A DNA stretch of 64,000 bases from Nitrospiraceae bacterium. Its GTDB lineage: Bacteria; Nitrospirota; Nitrospiria; Nitrospirales; UBA8639. Made by a program: the position numbers and the translations under genes. Below, one piece after another: positions 32,882 to 42,675 of this stretch. Location of the stretch: assembly GCA_020632595.1 (NCBI GenBank), contig JACKFF010000001.1, positions 558,001-622,000 on the forward strand, written 5' to 3'. The notes beneath the pieces were generated by a model. The model had not been told where the DNA came from. It worked only from the letters and a program-made list of their open reading frames with translations, and searched no databases. Numbering within the stretch: the stretch's first letter is position 1; the number at the start of each line of letters is the position of its first letter.

Positions 32882-33490
32882 TTATCGAAACACATGCGCG
32901 GCATCGATATGGGTGGTTCGAACACGTTCAGCCACAATGACGGATTGGAGTTCCTCAATGGCCTGTTCCAAGGTTTCATTGCGAATTGTATATTGGTATT
33001 CCGAATAACTCCGCATCTCGTCCTGGGATTTCTGAAACCGGCGCTCCTGCTCGTCCGTTGTATCCGTCGCTCGTTCGACCAGACGGGTCCGAAGCACCTC
33101 TAATGAAGGAGGCAGAATAAACACGGTCACGGCTTTTTGCAGCGTTTTCATGACCTGTCGCGCACCCTGGACATCGATATCCAACAGGATATCCGTATTC
33201 GAACCGGACTTCTGCTCCAATTCCTTCCAGGGTGTTCCGTATAATCGTCCATAAACTTCGGCATATTCCGCAAACGCGTTCTCGGATATTTTTGTGCGAA
33301 ACTCCGTTTCCGAAATAAACTTGTATTCCTTGCCATCTGTTTCGCCTGACCGGGGCTTTCGCGTGGTGTACGAAACCGAAAGGCGAATGTCGGGAATCGT
33401 CTTCAAAATATGCCGGCAGAGCGTTGACTTCCCCACTCCAGAAGGACCTGATACAACAAATAACAATTTTTTTCCCGTGACTCCCACCAT
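32882..33490 (-). CDS. gmk: Guanylate kinase
   Basis: A 202-residue enzyme that phosphorylates GMP to GDP with ATP. The P-loop is VVSGPSGVGKSTLC; the GMP-binding part reads SVSYTTRKPRSGETDGKEYKF, and DILLDIDVQGARQV and FILPPSLEVLRTRLVER follow. Length is normal for the family. It lies about 26 bases after yicC and 80 bases before rpoZ on the same strand, the usual neighbourhood. Confidence 0.97.
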   Translation of the reverse strand: MVGVTGKKLLFVVSGPSGVGKSTLCRHILKTIPDIRLSVSYTTRKPRSGETDGKEYKFISETEFRTKISENAFAEYAEVYGRLYGTPWKELEQKSGSNTDILLDIDVQGARQVMKTLQKAVTVFILPPSLEVLRTRLVERATDTTDEQERRFQKSQDEMRSYSEYQYTIRNETLEQAIEELQSVIVAERVRTTHIDAAHVFR

Positions 33491-33516
33491 TCCTCCGACG
33501 TTATAGCCTAGATTGA

Positions 33517-34395
33517 TTATTCAATATTTTGGACCTGTTCACGGATTTTTTCCAATTCACTCTTCAACTCCACAACCTGCCCGGAGATCTCGGAGTCGCT
33601 CGCCTTTGATCCAATAGTATTGACTTCCCTTCCCATTTCTTGGAGGAGAAAATCAAGTCGCTTGCCCACCGGGCCTTTGGATTTGAGTGTGGAACGAAAT
33701 TGTGTCACGTGACTTTGCAAGCGGGTTAATTCTTCCGTCACGTCTGATCGTTCTGCCAACATGGCTATTTCTTGAGCAATTCGATCGTCGTTTACCCGCT
33801 CCCCCTCTAATAACTTGGCGACTCGCGCTTTCAAACGATCCGCGGACACCTGCAGTGCAGAAGGAATGCGTTGCTGAACAACATGAAGCCGCTCCTCGAC
33901 TATTTGAACCCGCTGCAAGAGATCTTTTTGTAAGGCAGAGCCTTCTTTCCTGCGCATTTTTTCTAAATCGGTCAAGGCACGCTGGACTAACCCCTCAACG
34001 ACCTTCGGTACATCCTTGATGGCCAGGGGTTCTTCACTTGTGGAAAATAGATCCCGAAACCCTGCCACCACGTTCACATCCACCGTTCCACTCAGCTTGA
34101 ATTCCCGTTGTAATTCCCGTAACCCTTGAATATACCGCTTCGCCATGGCGCGATCTAATTGAACTATCTTCGTCGCTCCCGACCCTCCACCATTCATGGT
34201 CACAGTTAACTCAATGCGACCACGCTCGCAGGTCCGCCTGACTTGCTCTTTCAGTTCCAGCTCCATATGAGACAGCACCTTGGGCAGACGCACCATCAGC
34301 TCGCAAAACCGATGATTCACAGATCGCACTTCAACCCCCACCATGGTTCCCTGACAAAGCGATTCTCGTTTTCCAAAACCGGTCATACTTTTCAT
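33517..34395 (-). CDS. YicC family endoribonuclease-like protein
   Basis: About 292 residues beginning MKSMTGFGKRESLCQGTMVG, the hallmark of the YicC/YloC family. It ends with RLDFLLQEMGREVNTIGSKA and ELEKIREQVQNIE, the conserved C-terminal block (DUF1732). Members are reported endoribonucleases and stress factors. The ATG at 34395 overlaps the stop of nth as ATGA, so the two are translationally coupled. The frame extends further upstream but the family N-terminus fixes the start. Confidence 0.93.
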   Translation of the reverse strand: MKSMTGFGKRESLCQGTMVGVEVRSVNHRFCELMVRLPKVLSHMELELKEQVRRTCERGRIELTVTMNGGGSGATKIVQLDRAMAKRYIQGLRELQREFKLSGTVDVNVVAGFRDLFSTSEEPLAIKDVPKVVEGLVQRALTDLEKMRRKEGSALQKDLLQRVQIVEERLHVVQQRIPSALQVSADRLKARVAKLLEGERVNDDRIAQEIAMLAERSDVTEELTRLQSHVTQFRSTLKSKGPVGKRLDFLLQEMGREVNTIGSKASDSEISGQVVELKSELEKIREQVQNIE

Positions 34396-35096
34396 GTTGG
34401 CTTTCGTTTTCCTTCCCATCCACAGTCTGAATCGAGCACACAATGAGCACACTTTGGCGTTCTGGCCAAACACACATATCGCCCATGAAGCAGGAGGCGT
34501 TGTGCCCCGTTCGTCCATTGCGATTTGGGTATGAGGCGTTGAAGATCCTCTTCAATTTTTGTCGGGTCCTGGCTCCTTGTCAATCCGAGGCGATTGGCTA
34601 CCCGCTTCACATGAGTATCGACCACAACGGCAGGCTCTCCCACAGAGCTACCCAAAATAACATTGGCTGTTTTTCGTCCCACGCCGGGCAGAGTAGTTAA
34701 ATCCTTCATTGTTCCGGGGACCATTCCGTCAAAACGCTGCACCAAAGCTTGGCCACAGCCAATGAGATGACGCGCTTTATTTTTGTAAAATCCCGTTGTT
34801 CGAATAAGCGCTTCTAATTCGGCTGGATCCGCATTGGCATAATCCTGTGCCGTGCGATAGCGGGCAAACAGGTTCGGAGTCACCTGGTTGACTCTCTGGT
34901 CTGTGCATTGGGCCGAAAGAATGGTGGCCACTAACAATTCAAGCCGGTTGGAGGAATCTAATTCTACTCTCACGTCAGGAACGGATTGATCCAAGGCGGC
35001 AAGGATCCGACGCACCCGCCTTTTCGCTTCTACCGGCGACTCCATCGGAGGTCGTGCTGTTCTGGGACGACTCATCGGTGACGCAAGACCCCTCAT
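34392..35096 (-). CDS. nth: Endonuclease III
   Basis: About 234 residues. A base-excision DNA glycosylase/AP lyase for oxidised pyrimidines. The helix-hairpin-helix is LTTLPGVGRKTANVILG with the catalytic Lys; the catalytic Asp is in VVVDTHVKRVANRLGL. A [4Fe-4S] loop has C-x6-C-x2-C-x5-C (CLARTPKCAHCVLDSDC). The ATG at 35096 overlaps the hflX stop as ATGA; later ATGs (35075, 35045) are possible, as the N-terminal part is extended compared with E. coli. Confidence 0.95.
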   Translation of the reverse strand: MRGLASPMSRPRTARPPMESPVEAKRRVRRILAALDQSVPDVRVELDSSNRLELLVATILSAQCTDQRVNQVTPNLFARYRTAQDYANADPAELEALIRTTGFYKNKARHLIGCGQALVQRFDGMVPGTMKDLTTLPGVGRKTANVILGSSVGEPAVVVDTHVKRVANRLGLTRSQDPTKIEEDLQRLIPKSQWTNGAQRLLLHGRYVCLARTPKCAHCVLDSDCGWEGKRKPT

Positions 35097-36742
35097 GGAA
35101 AGGTCTCGGCTGGATCCGGAAAAGTATAGAGAGGCATTTCCTGACACTTCCCTGTCCTGCCACCTTCTGCATGAAGGCCACGGAGCAGGGATATGAGTTC
35201 CTCCTGAATCATAAGAAGTGACGCATCTTGTAACGCCGATCCCCCCATTCCTGCATATCGCTGACAGAGGAGTTGCACATCTTCTTCCCTCATCAGATCG
35301 GCTTTATTAAAAAAACGCAGGCATGGAATGTTTTCAAGCCCCAATTCCTTCAATATATTGTCTACCGCAATAATATGCTGTCCAGGATCGGGGACATGGG
35401 CATCTATCACGTGGAGCAACACATCGGCCTCCTGCAATTCCAGCAAGGTGGTCTGAAATGCCGCCATGAGGTCTTTTGGCAAATCCCGGATGAATCCTAC
35501 GGTATCTGTCAGAATGACGTCGCCTATTCCAGGTAAATACCAGCGGCGATTGACCGTATCAAGTGTCTCAAAAACACGATCCTTTACAGAGACTTGGCTC
35601 TTTGTCAACGCATTTAACAGAGTCGACTTCCCCACATTGGTATAGCCAATAATGGAAATGATCGGAAGGCCTCGCTTCATGCGCATTTTTCGTTGTTCCT
35701 GACGACCATGTGCCATAGACTCCAAGTCCCGTTCCAATCGTTGAATGCGCTCGCGGGCTCGACGTCGATCCGTTTCCAACTTGGTTTCTCCAGGCCCTCG
35801 TGTACCAATTCCTCCTGCTAACCGGGAAAGAGCCGTACTGGATTGGGCAAGTCGTGGGAGCAGATACCGCAACTGGGCCAGTTCAACTTGAATTTTTCCA
35901 ATGGAGGAATGGGCCCGCTGTGCAAAAATATCGAGAATCACCTGTGAGCGGTCCAAGACCCGCATGTCCGTGATTTCCGAAATACCCCGTACCTGAGCCG
36001 GTGTTAAATCTTGATCAAAAATCAAAGTATCGGCACCGGATTGGAGCGCTCGAATCGCCAATTCTTTCATCTTTCCCGAACCAACGACAAACTTCGGATG
36101 AATCACCCCCAACCGTTGAGTGATGCACCCTAACACTTCCACGTTCTGGGCCCGTACCAATTCTTGTAATTCCTGGAGACGACCTTCTTCCGAAGCGGCA
36201 TTTCCCGTGCTGACACTAACCAGAAGCGCCCTCCCCTCCCGAACACCTTCGCGTAACCCTGGATTCGAGCGAACAATTTCCTGCTCCAATGATTGAATAA
36301 ATTGCTGGCAATCCAACTGAAACGAGTGAAAAGCACAAGGGGGGAACTCCACCGTAGTTCGTCCCTGAATGGGGTTCGAAAGGATGTGCGCCATATAGAC
36401 ATCCCGAAGGCTCCCATCTTTTCCCACACCGAGCGCCACAATTAAATCCAATCGAAGAAGAGCCAGATCGGTCAGATCATCCTGGGTCAGGGGTTGATTA
36501 TTGAGGTGGGTATGAACTAAACGAACCCCTCGCAATAACCGCAGGCCTGACCGGGTCCGCGAAAGATGGGGAATAACCAATTCGTGGTGGTCACCGATTA
36601 AAACCGATTCAATTTGGCCCTGTCGATTGACCAAAAGCCCGATTTGCCGTCTCGTCTCATAGGTGAGTTCGGCACATTCCCGAGCCACCTCCGGAGTCAC
36701 AACCTTTTCGGGCGGGATCCGTCGACGATAGAGACGCTCCAT
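35093..36742 (-). CDS. hflX: GTPase HflX
   Basis: A 549-residue protein, longer than E. coli HflX (about 426). Ribosome-associated GTPase, known to split stalled or heat-damaged ribosomes. The HflX domain shows GSGKMKELAI, LIFDQDLTPAQVRG, DRSQVILDIFAQRAHSS and GGIGTRGPGETKLETDRR. The G domain has GYTNVGKSTLLNAL (G1), DTVGFIRDLP (G3) and FNKADL (G4). The first about 185 residues form an N-terminal extension seen in a subset of HflX proteins. It sits between tsaD and nth, overlapping nth by four bases. Confidence 0.94.
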   Translation of the reverse strand: MERLYRRRIPPEKVVTPEVARECAELTYETRRQIGLLVNRQGQIESVLIGDHHELVIPHLSRTRSGLRLLRGVRLVHTHLNNQPLTQDDLTDLALLRLDLIVALGVGKDGSLRDVYMAHILSNPIQGRTTVEFPPCAFHSFQLDCQQFIQSLEQEIVRSNPGLREGVREGRALLVSVSTGNAASEEGRLQELQELVRAQNVEVLGCITQRLGVIHPKFVVGSGKMKELAIRALQSGADTLIFDQDLTPAQVRGISEITDMRVLDRSQVILDIFAQRAHSSIGKIQVELAQLRYLLPRLAQSSTALSRLAGGIGTRGPGETKLETDRRRARERIQRLERDLESMAHGRQEQRKMRMKRGLPIISIIGYTNVGKSTLLNALTKSQVSVKDRVFETLDTVNRRWYLPGIGDVILTDTVGFIRDLPKDLMAAFQTTLLELQEADVLLHVIDAHVPDPGQHIIAVDNILKELGLENIPCLRFFNKADLMREEDVQLLCQRYAGMGGSALQDASLLMIQEELISLLRGLHAEGGRTGKCQEMPLYTFPDPAETFP

Positions 36743-36817
36743 TCGGCTAATGTGATTAGCCTTTAACCCATGAAGATTACCGAGAACAACAGGAATGATT
36801 CTTCTCCTTTTGCGATA

Positions 36818-37897
36818 TCAACTGAGTCCTTGAGAAGGAAGTCCAGCCATCGCCAACCCATCCAATTTACATTGCAACGTAGAGACCGCATCCACATCCC
36901 ATGCTGCTCTCTCCTTGCGCTTAAGTTTTTCCAACCCCGCAGCTGCAATCATGGCACCATTGTCCGTGCAGAGCGCGCGCGAAGGTAGCGTCACATGCAA
37001 CCCCAATGGGCGAGCATGCTCCTCAAGGCTCAGGCGAAGGCGGGAGTTTGCAGCCACTCCTCCCACGACAGAGATTCCTTTCACATCATAGTGACGGGCC
37101 GCGCGACAAAGCTTCTCCACCAACACATCCACAATAGCCTCCTGGTAACTGGCCGCGATATCAGCGACGGGCAATGGAGCATTCCCCTTTTGTTGCTCAT
37201 CCCGCACGAAATATCGAAGCGCGGTTTTCAGCCCACTGAAACTGAAATTAAAATTTTGGCTTTGAAGAGTTGGGCGGGGGAATGAGACATATTGTGCATT
37301 CCCCTGTTGGGCAAGCCGGTCAATGGCCGGACCGCCAGGATAAGGAAGCCCGAGCATTTTGGCGCCCTTATCAAACGCTTCTCCCGCTGCATCATCCATC
37401 GTCCATCCAATGAACTGATAATCTCCACGATGAGGAACCAATGCCAGGTGGGTATGCCCACCAGACGCAATCAAGACCATGGCCGGGGTTGGAAAATTGG
37501 GATTCGATAACCATGCGGACGCCAAATGCCCCTCCAAATGATTGACTGTCACCAAGGGAATTTTGGTGGCAAAAGCCAGAGCTTTGGCAAAATTTACACC
37601 AACGAGTAAGGCCCCGACCAATCCTGGACGATTGGTGACCGCTATCCCGGTTAATTGGGAAAGGGAAACATTGGCCAGACCCAAGGCTTCCCTTGTCAAA
37701 AGCTCCAGACACTCTATATGACGACGCGAAGCCAATTCCGGGACCACTCCCCCGTAACGGGCATGCACTTCAATTTGAGAATCTAAAATATTTGAAAGGA
37801 TGTGACCTTCGCCATCCAACACAGCTACAGCTGTTTCATCACATGAAGTTTCAATTCCTAAAATCACGGAAGATTCCTTTTCAGCACCAAAATTCAT
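36818..37897 (-). CDS. tsaD: tRNA N6-threonylcarbamoyladenosine synthase subunit TsaD
   Basis: A 359-residue ASKHA-fold protein that transfers threonylcarbamoyl to A37 of ANN-decoding tRNAs. It starts with ILGIETSCDETAVAVLDGEG. The metal-binding motif is VNHLEGHLASAW, with SGGHTHL, GEAFDKGAKMLGLPYPGGP, FSFSGLKTAL and the late VVGGVAANSRLR and CTDNGAMIAAAG. It is the first gene of the run that continues into hflX, about 75 bases on. A terminator stands between it and the clpC gene upstream. Confidence 0.97.
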   Translation of the reverse strand: MNFGAEKESSVILGIETSCDETAVAVLDGEGHILSNILDSQIEVHARYGGVVPELASRRHIECLELLTREALGLANVSLSQLTGIAVTNRPGLVGALLVGVNFAKALAFATKIPLVTVNHLEGHLASAWLSNPNFPTPAMVLIASGGHTHLALVPHRGDYQFIGWTMDDAAGEAFDKGAKMLGLPYPGGPAIDRLAQQGNAQYVSFPRPTLQSQNFNFSFSGLKTALRYFVRDEQQKGNAPLPVADIAASYQEAIVDVLVEKLCRAARHYDVKGISVVGGVAANSRLRLSLEEHARPLGLHVTLPSRALCTDNGAMIAAAGLEKLKRKERAAWDVDAVSTLQCKLDGLAMAGLPSQGLS

Positions 37898-37913
37898 TTG
37901 GCAAAAAACAACA

Positions 37914-37944
37914 AAACCCCCAGGACTGGCGGTCCTGAGGGTTT
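37914..37944 (-). terminator. Rho-independent terminator behind clpC
   Basis: On the minus strand AAACCCTCAGGAC pairs with GTCCTGGGGGTTT around a five-base loop, followed by the T-rich GTTGTTTTTTG. It lies 30 bases after the clpC stop and ends that unit before tsaD. Confidence 0.8.
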
Positions 37945-37974
37945 CATCTAGGATTTGACCATCCCTATATCCAA

Positions 37975-40404
37975 TCAGACACTCGCTAACACCTCTTCTT
38001 CAATGAAATTTGGAGTTTGATCGGTCAGGACAACCTTAATCTTTTTGGCATCCTTAAACCGCCCCTTAATCAGTTCTTCAGAGAGGGGATCTCCCAGTCG
38101 TCGTTGAATAGTTCGGCGAAGGGGACGGGCACCATATTGTTGTTCAAACCCTTCGTCAATCAACCACTGCTTCACCTCGTCGGTGACATCTAAAAACACT
38201 CCCCTTTCCACAAGACGGGCATTGAGTTCACCAATAAGAATATCAACGATACTCACCAAATGTTCTTTCGTGAGTTGGTGGAAGACAACTAATTCATCGA
38301 TACGATTTAAGAATTCAGGACTGAAATGACGCTTTAACTCGGCAAGAACTTCGCCTCGCATACGTGAAGAATGCTCAGCCTCCACATCGCGCTGGAACCC
38401 AAGGGATACCCCCTTTTGAATGAATCGAGTTCCCAAATTTGAGGTCATCACTAAGATAGTATTTTTAAAGTCAACCTTTCGGCCTAAACTATCCGTCAAG
38501 ACTCCATCATCAAGGACCTGAAGCAACACATTGAAAATATCTGGGTGGGCCTTTTCAATTTCATCAAATAAGACGACTGAATAGGGGCGACGCCTTACTT
38601 TTTCCGTCAATTGCCCACCTTCCTCATACCCCACGTAACCCGGAGGGGCTCCAAATAGCCGGGAACTAGTAAACTTCTCCTGGTATTCTGACATGTCCAC
38701 CCGTATTAATGCATCATCGGTATTGAACAAGAATTCCGCCAAAGCGCGGGCCAACTCCGTCTTACCAACCCCCGTCGGGCCAAGGAAAATAAACGAACCA
38801 ATGGGCTTTTTAGCATCCTTCAAGCCAGCCCGCGACCGGCGGATGGATCGACAGACCGCAGATATGGCTTCTTCCTGGCCTATAATACGCTTGTGAAGGT
38901 ATTCCTCCATGTGCAGCAATTTTTCAGATTCTTCTTCCTCAAGTTTAAAGAGAGGGATCCCTGTCATTTTGGAAATGACATAGGCCACATCCTCCCCTGA
39001 TATAACCGGTCTATTTTTTTCTTGCTTTTTCTTCCAATCCCGCTTTGAATCATCTAATAATTTGCGAAATCGCTCTTCCTCTTCGCGAAATTTGACGGCT
39101 TCCTCAAAATTTTGAAGCCCGATTGCCACTTCTTTTTCACGAGCGACTCTTTTGAGTTCCTGTTCAAGGGACTTCAGTTCAGGGGGGAGGGCATAGGTGA
39201 GCAACTTTGCACGCGAACCGGTTTCATCGATAAGGTCAATCGCCTTATCAGGCAAAAACCTGTCGGTGATATACCGTTCACTCAGTTTCACAGCCTCTTC
39301 CACCGCCTCATCCGTAATTTCAACTCCGTGATGCTCTTCGTATCGATCACGAAGCCCCTGAATGATTTGTACAGTCTCTTCTACTGAAGGAGGCTGAACA
39401 TAAATAGGCTGAAACCGCCGCTTGAGTGCTCCATCCTTTTCAATATGCTTTCGGTATTCATCCAGGGTCGTGGCACCAATGCATTGAATTTCCCCACGGG
39501 ACAAGGCAGGCTTTAACATATTCGCAGCATCAATGGACCCTTCAGCAGCACCCGCACCGACTAACGTGTGAAGTTCATCAATAAAGAGAATGATATTCCC
39601 GGCTTGGGAAATTTCTTTCATCACCACTTTAAGACGTTCTTCAAATTGCCCACGATATTTCGTCCCTGCTACCAGGGAACCAAGATCCAAGGCAATGACC
39701 CTACGATTCAATAAATTGTCCGGGACATCCAAGCCGATGATCCGCTGAGCCAGCCCTTCCACAATGGCTGTTTTTCCCACCCCGGATTCACCAATTAATG
39801 CCGGGTTGTTTTTCGTTCGACGGCTGAGAATTTGAAGAACCCTCTGAATTTCATCTGAACGTCCGATAACAGGGTCAAGCGTTCCCTCCTGAGCCAATTG
39901 CGTCAAATCCCTGCCAAATTCATCCAACGCAGGTGTGCTACTTTTTTTATCTCGCTCCCTGGTCCCTGATTTTCGAAGGAATGTGACCGTCAATTGACGG
40001 GCCGTTAGAAGATTGGCTCCCAGACTACGAAGCACTTTTCCCCCTATGCCCTCTTCCTCACGAAGAAGTCCAAGAAGCAGATGTTCGCTCCCGATATGGT
40101 TGTGTCCCAGCAGCCTGGCTTCCTCGACACCATACTCTATTACTTTTTTCACTCTGGGACTAAATGGGATTTCCCCGAAGGTGACCGTTGTCCCGCCTCC
40201 GGGCAGATTTCTTTCTATCTCAAGACGGATTTGTTCCGGCGAGAGACCCATTTTTTTGATGATCATCAAGGCTATGCCGTCTGACTCTCGAAGAATCGCG
40301 AGCACCAAATGCTCGGTACCAAGATAATCGTTTTGGTGCCGTTCCGCTTCTTCTCTGGCAAGGATGATGATTTTTCTACCACGATCCGTGAATCGTTCGA
40401 ACAT
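37975..40404 (-). CDS. clpC: ATP-dependent Clp protease ATPase subunit ClpC
   Basis: An 809-residue AAA+ unfoldase. N-terminal Clp repeats (FERFTDRGRKIIILAREEAE, GTEHLVLAIL), first AAA module GESGVGKTAIVEGLAQRI and LFIDELHTLVGAG, then a UVR-type middle (NFEEAVKFREEEERFRK) that marks ClpC rather than ClpB or ClpA, and the second AAA module GPTGVGKTELARALAEF with FDEIEKAHPDIF. It feeds substrates to ClpP. AGAGGAGG precedes the ATG. It is divergent from nadK; two TTCGCGAA palindromes lie in the upstream region. Confidence 0.96.
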   Translation of the reverse strand: MFERFTDRGRKIIILAREEAERHQNDYLGTEHLVLAILRESDGIALMIIKKMGLSPEQIRLEIERNLPGGGTTVTFGEIPFSPRVKKVIEYGVEEARLLGHNHIGSEHLLLGLLREEEGIGGKVLRSLGANLLTARQLTVTFLRKSGTRERDKKSSTPALDEFGRDLTQLAQEGTLDPVIGRSDEIQRVLQILSRRTKNNPALIGESGVGKTAIVEGLAQRIIGLDVPDNLLNRRVIALDLGSLVAGTKYRGQFEERLKVVMKEISQAGNIILFIDELHTLVGAGAAEGSIDAANMLKPALSRGEIQCIGATTLDEYRKHIEKDGALKRRFQPIYVQPPSVEETVQIIQGLRDRYEEHHGVEITDEAVEEAVKLSERYITDRFLPDKAIDLIDETGSRAKLLTYALPPELKSLEQELKRVAREKEVAIGLQNFEEAVKFREEEERFRKLLDDSKRDWKKKQEKNRPVISGEDVAYVISKMTGIPLFKLEEEESEKLLHMEEYLHKRIIGQEEAISAVCRSIRRSRAGLKDAKKPIGSFIFLGPTGVGKTELARALAEFLFNTDDALIRVDMSEYQEKFTSSRLFGAPPGYVGYEEGGQLTEKVRRRPYSVVLFDEIEKAHPDIFNVLLQVLDDGVLTDSLGRKVDFKNTILVMTSNLGTRFIQKGVSLGFQRDVEAEHSSRMRGEVLAELKRHFSPEFLNRIDELVVFHQLTKEHLVSIVDILIGELNARLVERGVFLDVTDEVKQWLIDEGFEQQYGARPLRRTIQRRLGDPLSEELIKGRFKDAKKIKVVLTDQTPNFIEEEVLASV

Positions 40405-40720
40405 TGGACCTCCTCTAGCCGATTATTCGCGAAACTTTTCGCTCGCACATTCGTCTATTATCCACAAATAAATTCGCGAAAAATTCACATTTTCAGTCTA
40501 TCCGTGATCCTTCAAAACTGTCAAGTCAGAAGCTGGAGATGAGAGACCCCAGCAACAAGGGAGATGACCTAGTCTACCAATCAAAATAGGCTAAGAAAAG
40601 CCTCTTGTTCACACACGGATAAAATTGCCGACATCATAACCAGAAAACTCCTCGCTTGCTATCAGATCAATGAAGACACTACCATCCTGACGCCTGACAA
40701 CACCATTCTTTTCTAAGCAG
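40405..40720. other. Divergent clpC/nadK intergenic stretch
   Basis: Holds the paired TTCGCGAA palindromes on the clpC side and presumably the promoters of both genes. No other element recognised. Confidence 0.4.
40426..40480. promoter_or_regulatory. Paired TTCGCGAA palindromes upstream of clpC
   Basis: The eight-base palindrome TTCGCGAA occurs at 40,426-40,433 and again at 40,473-40,480, both embedded in AT-rich sequence 20-75 bases before the clpC start. Two spaced copies near a stress-type gene could be an operator. No regulator is known from the window and this is a pattern observation only. Confidence 0.3.
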
Positions 40721-41575
40721 ATGTCTAACTTCCAGACCATCGGAATCATCACCAAACCTAACGCCCCCAACATGCAGAAGGAGACGTCCTATCTCCATGA
40801 TTGGTTGGTTTCCCATCACAAAACGGTGATTCTTGATTCCACCCAAGGCTTTCCTACCTTGGATAGTCCTACCCGTCTGCAGATTGCCAAGGAAGCCGAC
40901 CTCCTCATTGTATTAGGTGGCGATGGCACGATGTTAAGCGGAGCAAGGCTTGTTGAGCAACGAGGGATTCCCATCCTGGGAGTCAATATGGGAGGTCTGG
41001 GCTTCCTCACTGAAATCAACTTTGACGATCTCCCCACAGCCTTAGGAAAAGTGTTCGCAGGAGAATGGCAACTGGATAAACGCCTGATGTTAAAAGTCCA
41101 GCTACAACGGGGTGACCAAATCCTCTGTACCTACTCAGCATTAAATGACGTAGTAATAAGTAAAGGACATTTGGCGAGAATGATCGCCACCAAAATATGG
41201 GTCAATCACGCATTTATGACAAACTTGCGTGGTGATGGACTGATCGTCGCTACCCCGACAGGATCGACGGCTTACTCCCTTTCGGCAAAGGGTCCGATTT
41301 TAGATCCACGGCTGGAAGTGTTGCTAATCAATCCGATCTGCCCTCACACCTTTTCCCACCGCCCCTTTCTTGCCCCGGGTGATGTGCCGATCACCATTGA
41401 ACTGACAAGTCAGGAACCGGCCATGGCGACCATAGATGGCCAGGTGGGAGTGGAAATGCTGACTGGCGATCTTGTGCAAGTGCGAGCCTCAGACCACCGC
41501 ACGCATCTTATTCGTTTTCCAGAGCGAAGCTACTTTGAGGTATTACGTACCAAATTAAAGTGGGGGGATGGGTGA
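40721..41575 (+). CDS. nadK: NAD kinase
   Basis: A 284-residue enzyme that phosphorylates NAD to NADP. The core motif GGDGTMLSGARLV, then GVNMGGLGFLTE, the NE/D-like region LNDVVISKG, and the glycine-rich TPTGSTAYSLSAKGPIL are all present. It stands alone on the plus strand, divergent from clpC. The start MSNFQTIGIITKPNAP fits the family N-terminus. Confidence 0.96.
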   Translation: MSNFQTIGIITKPNAPNMQKETSYLHDWLVSHHKTVILDSTQGFPTLDSPTRLQIAKEADLLIVLGGDGTMLSGARLVEQRGIPILGVNMGGLGFLTEINFDDLPTALGKVFAGEWQLDKRLMLKVQLQRGDQILCTYSALNDVVISKGHLARMIATKIWVNHAFMTNLRGDGLIVATPTGSTAYSLSAKGPILDPRLEVLLINPICPHTFSHRPFLAPGDVPITIELTSQEPAMATIDGQVGVEMLTGDLVQVRASDHRTHLIRFPERSYFEVLRTKLKWGDG

Positions 41576-41790
41576 CTCCGGCCTACAAGACTTCCTACAA
41601 CCAACGCGACCAATTTTTCTGACTATCCCATTTACTTCATAGGCTGGCAAATCTGAAAGTTCCCTTATTGTACTCGTCAAGATAATCTACTCTTCCTTAT
41701 CAAAGAAAAATAGAGGGTCGGATTCAAAAAAGAAAACGGAGAATGCCCCGTCAAGTAATTCGCAGGGAAGGCTCTAATTTCAATAGAGAC

Positions 41791-42153
41791 TTATGGTGCG
41801 CACTCGGGACACTCTTTCCGCTCAACAGGGGCATAAAATTCAGATGCGGTGAGAGGAAAAACTTGATCGCATGTTTCGCAATAGCGAATTTCAAAAAAAG
41901 GCACGCCGTCTTCGTTAATCACACACGGCAACAATAAATCGATGGGATCGAATCCTAGGGATTTTTCATCAGGAAACTTGACCACTGCAAGCCGAACGTT
42001 AAAAAATTCAAATACCCCTTCCTTGCCCTTATATCGATCTTCATGACCCATCACATACACGGGCTGACCTTTACGTTTAAGTCGAAGATCCTTTAAGGTT
42101 CGCTCGGTCTCGGAAGCACAAAAAAAGTCTTGAGCTGGGTTTGGCTCGCTCAT
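41791..42153 (-). CDS. Hypothetical protein with C-terminal zinc-ribbon-like pairs
   Basis: About 120 residues starting MSEPNPAQDFFCASETERTL. A middle part (GQPVYVMGHEDRYKGKEGVF) precedes a tail with two Cys pairs, CETC and CPEC, separated by about 23 residues, which suggests a zinc ribbon. No family recognised. The frame extends 72 codons further upstream into antisense of the next gene; the start at 42153 has AAGGA ten bases before it. It converges with nadK. Confidence 0.65.
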   Translation of the reverse strand: MSEPNPAQDFFCASETERTLKDLRLKRKGQPVYVMGHEDRYKGKEGVFEFFNVRLAVVKFPDEKSLGFDPIDLLLPCVINEDGVPFFEIRYCETCDQVFPLTASEFYAPVERKECPECAP

Positions 42154-42288
42154 TCTGGCAAAATCCTTCTGTCGTATGTATCCATCAGACTGATCCTTCG
42201 CTAACAGCTGGACCAGCTTGTAGCATGGCCTCAAAAAGGAGGTCAAGGCTGATGGAACTGACAGACCATTCACAAAGGAGGCGTATTT

Positions 42289-42639
42289 ATGGCTGACATC
42301 CTTATTTATCACAAACCAACATGCTCCACCTGCCGACAGGTCATCAAACTGGTGGAGGAAAGCGGACAACCCTTTACGACCATTAACTATTACGAAAAAA
42401 CTTTTTCCAAATCCACGCTCAAAGGGCTACTCAAGAAAGCAGGGATTAAATCGTCAGAAATTATCCGTAAAAAGGAAGAGATCTACAAAAAGCTGAACTT
42501 ACAGAACTCAGAATTCACCGATGATGAATTATTAGACATCCTCATCAAACACCCGGACCTCATCCAGCGTCCTCTGGTCCAAAAAGGGGATCAGGTAATC
42601 CTCGCCCGCCCTCCGGAAACCGTCACCAAACTTCTTTAA
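42289..42639 (+). CDS. ArsC/Spx family thioredoxin-fold protein
   Basis: A 116-residue protein: MADILIYHKPTCSTCRQVIK gives the thioredoxin-like start with a CxxC pair, then KSTLKGLLKKAGI, FTDDELLDILIKHPDLIQRP and VQKGDQVILARPPE. That is the ArsC/Spx/YffB pattern, with the family Arg in the QRP motif. It could be an arsenate reductase-like or other thiol enzyme; no ars genes are close, so I avoid an arsC call. A GGAGG lies seven bases before the ATG. Confidence 0.85.
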   Translation: MADILIYHKPTCSTCRQVIKLVEESGQPFTTINYYEKTFSKSTLKGLLKKAGIKSSEIIRKKEEIYKKLNLQNSEFTDDELLDILIKHPDLIQRPLVQKGDQVILARPPETVTKLL

Positions 42640-42675
42640 CAAAGTCTTCGCGTAAGAATTGAGCCGGGCCACTCG

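Noticed and set aside
42289..42639. Naming the thioredoxin-fold gene arsC or spx
   Set aside because: The CxxC and QRP motifs fit the superfamily, but nothing in the context decides between arsenate reductase and Spx/YffB-like roles.
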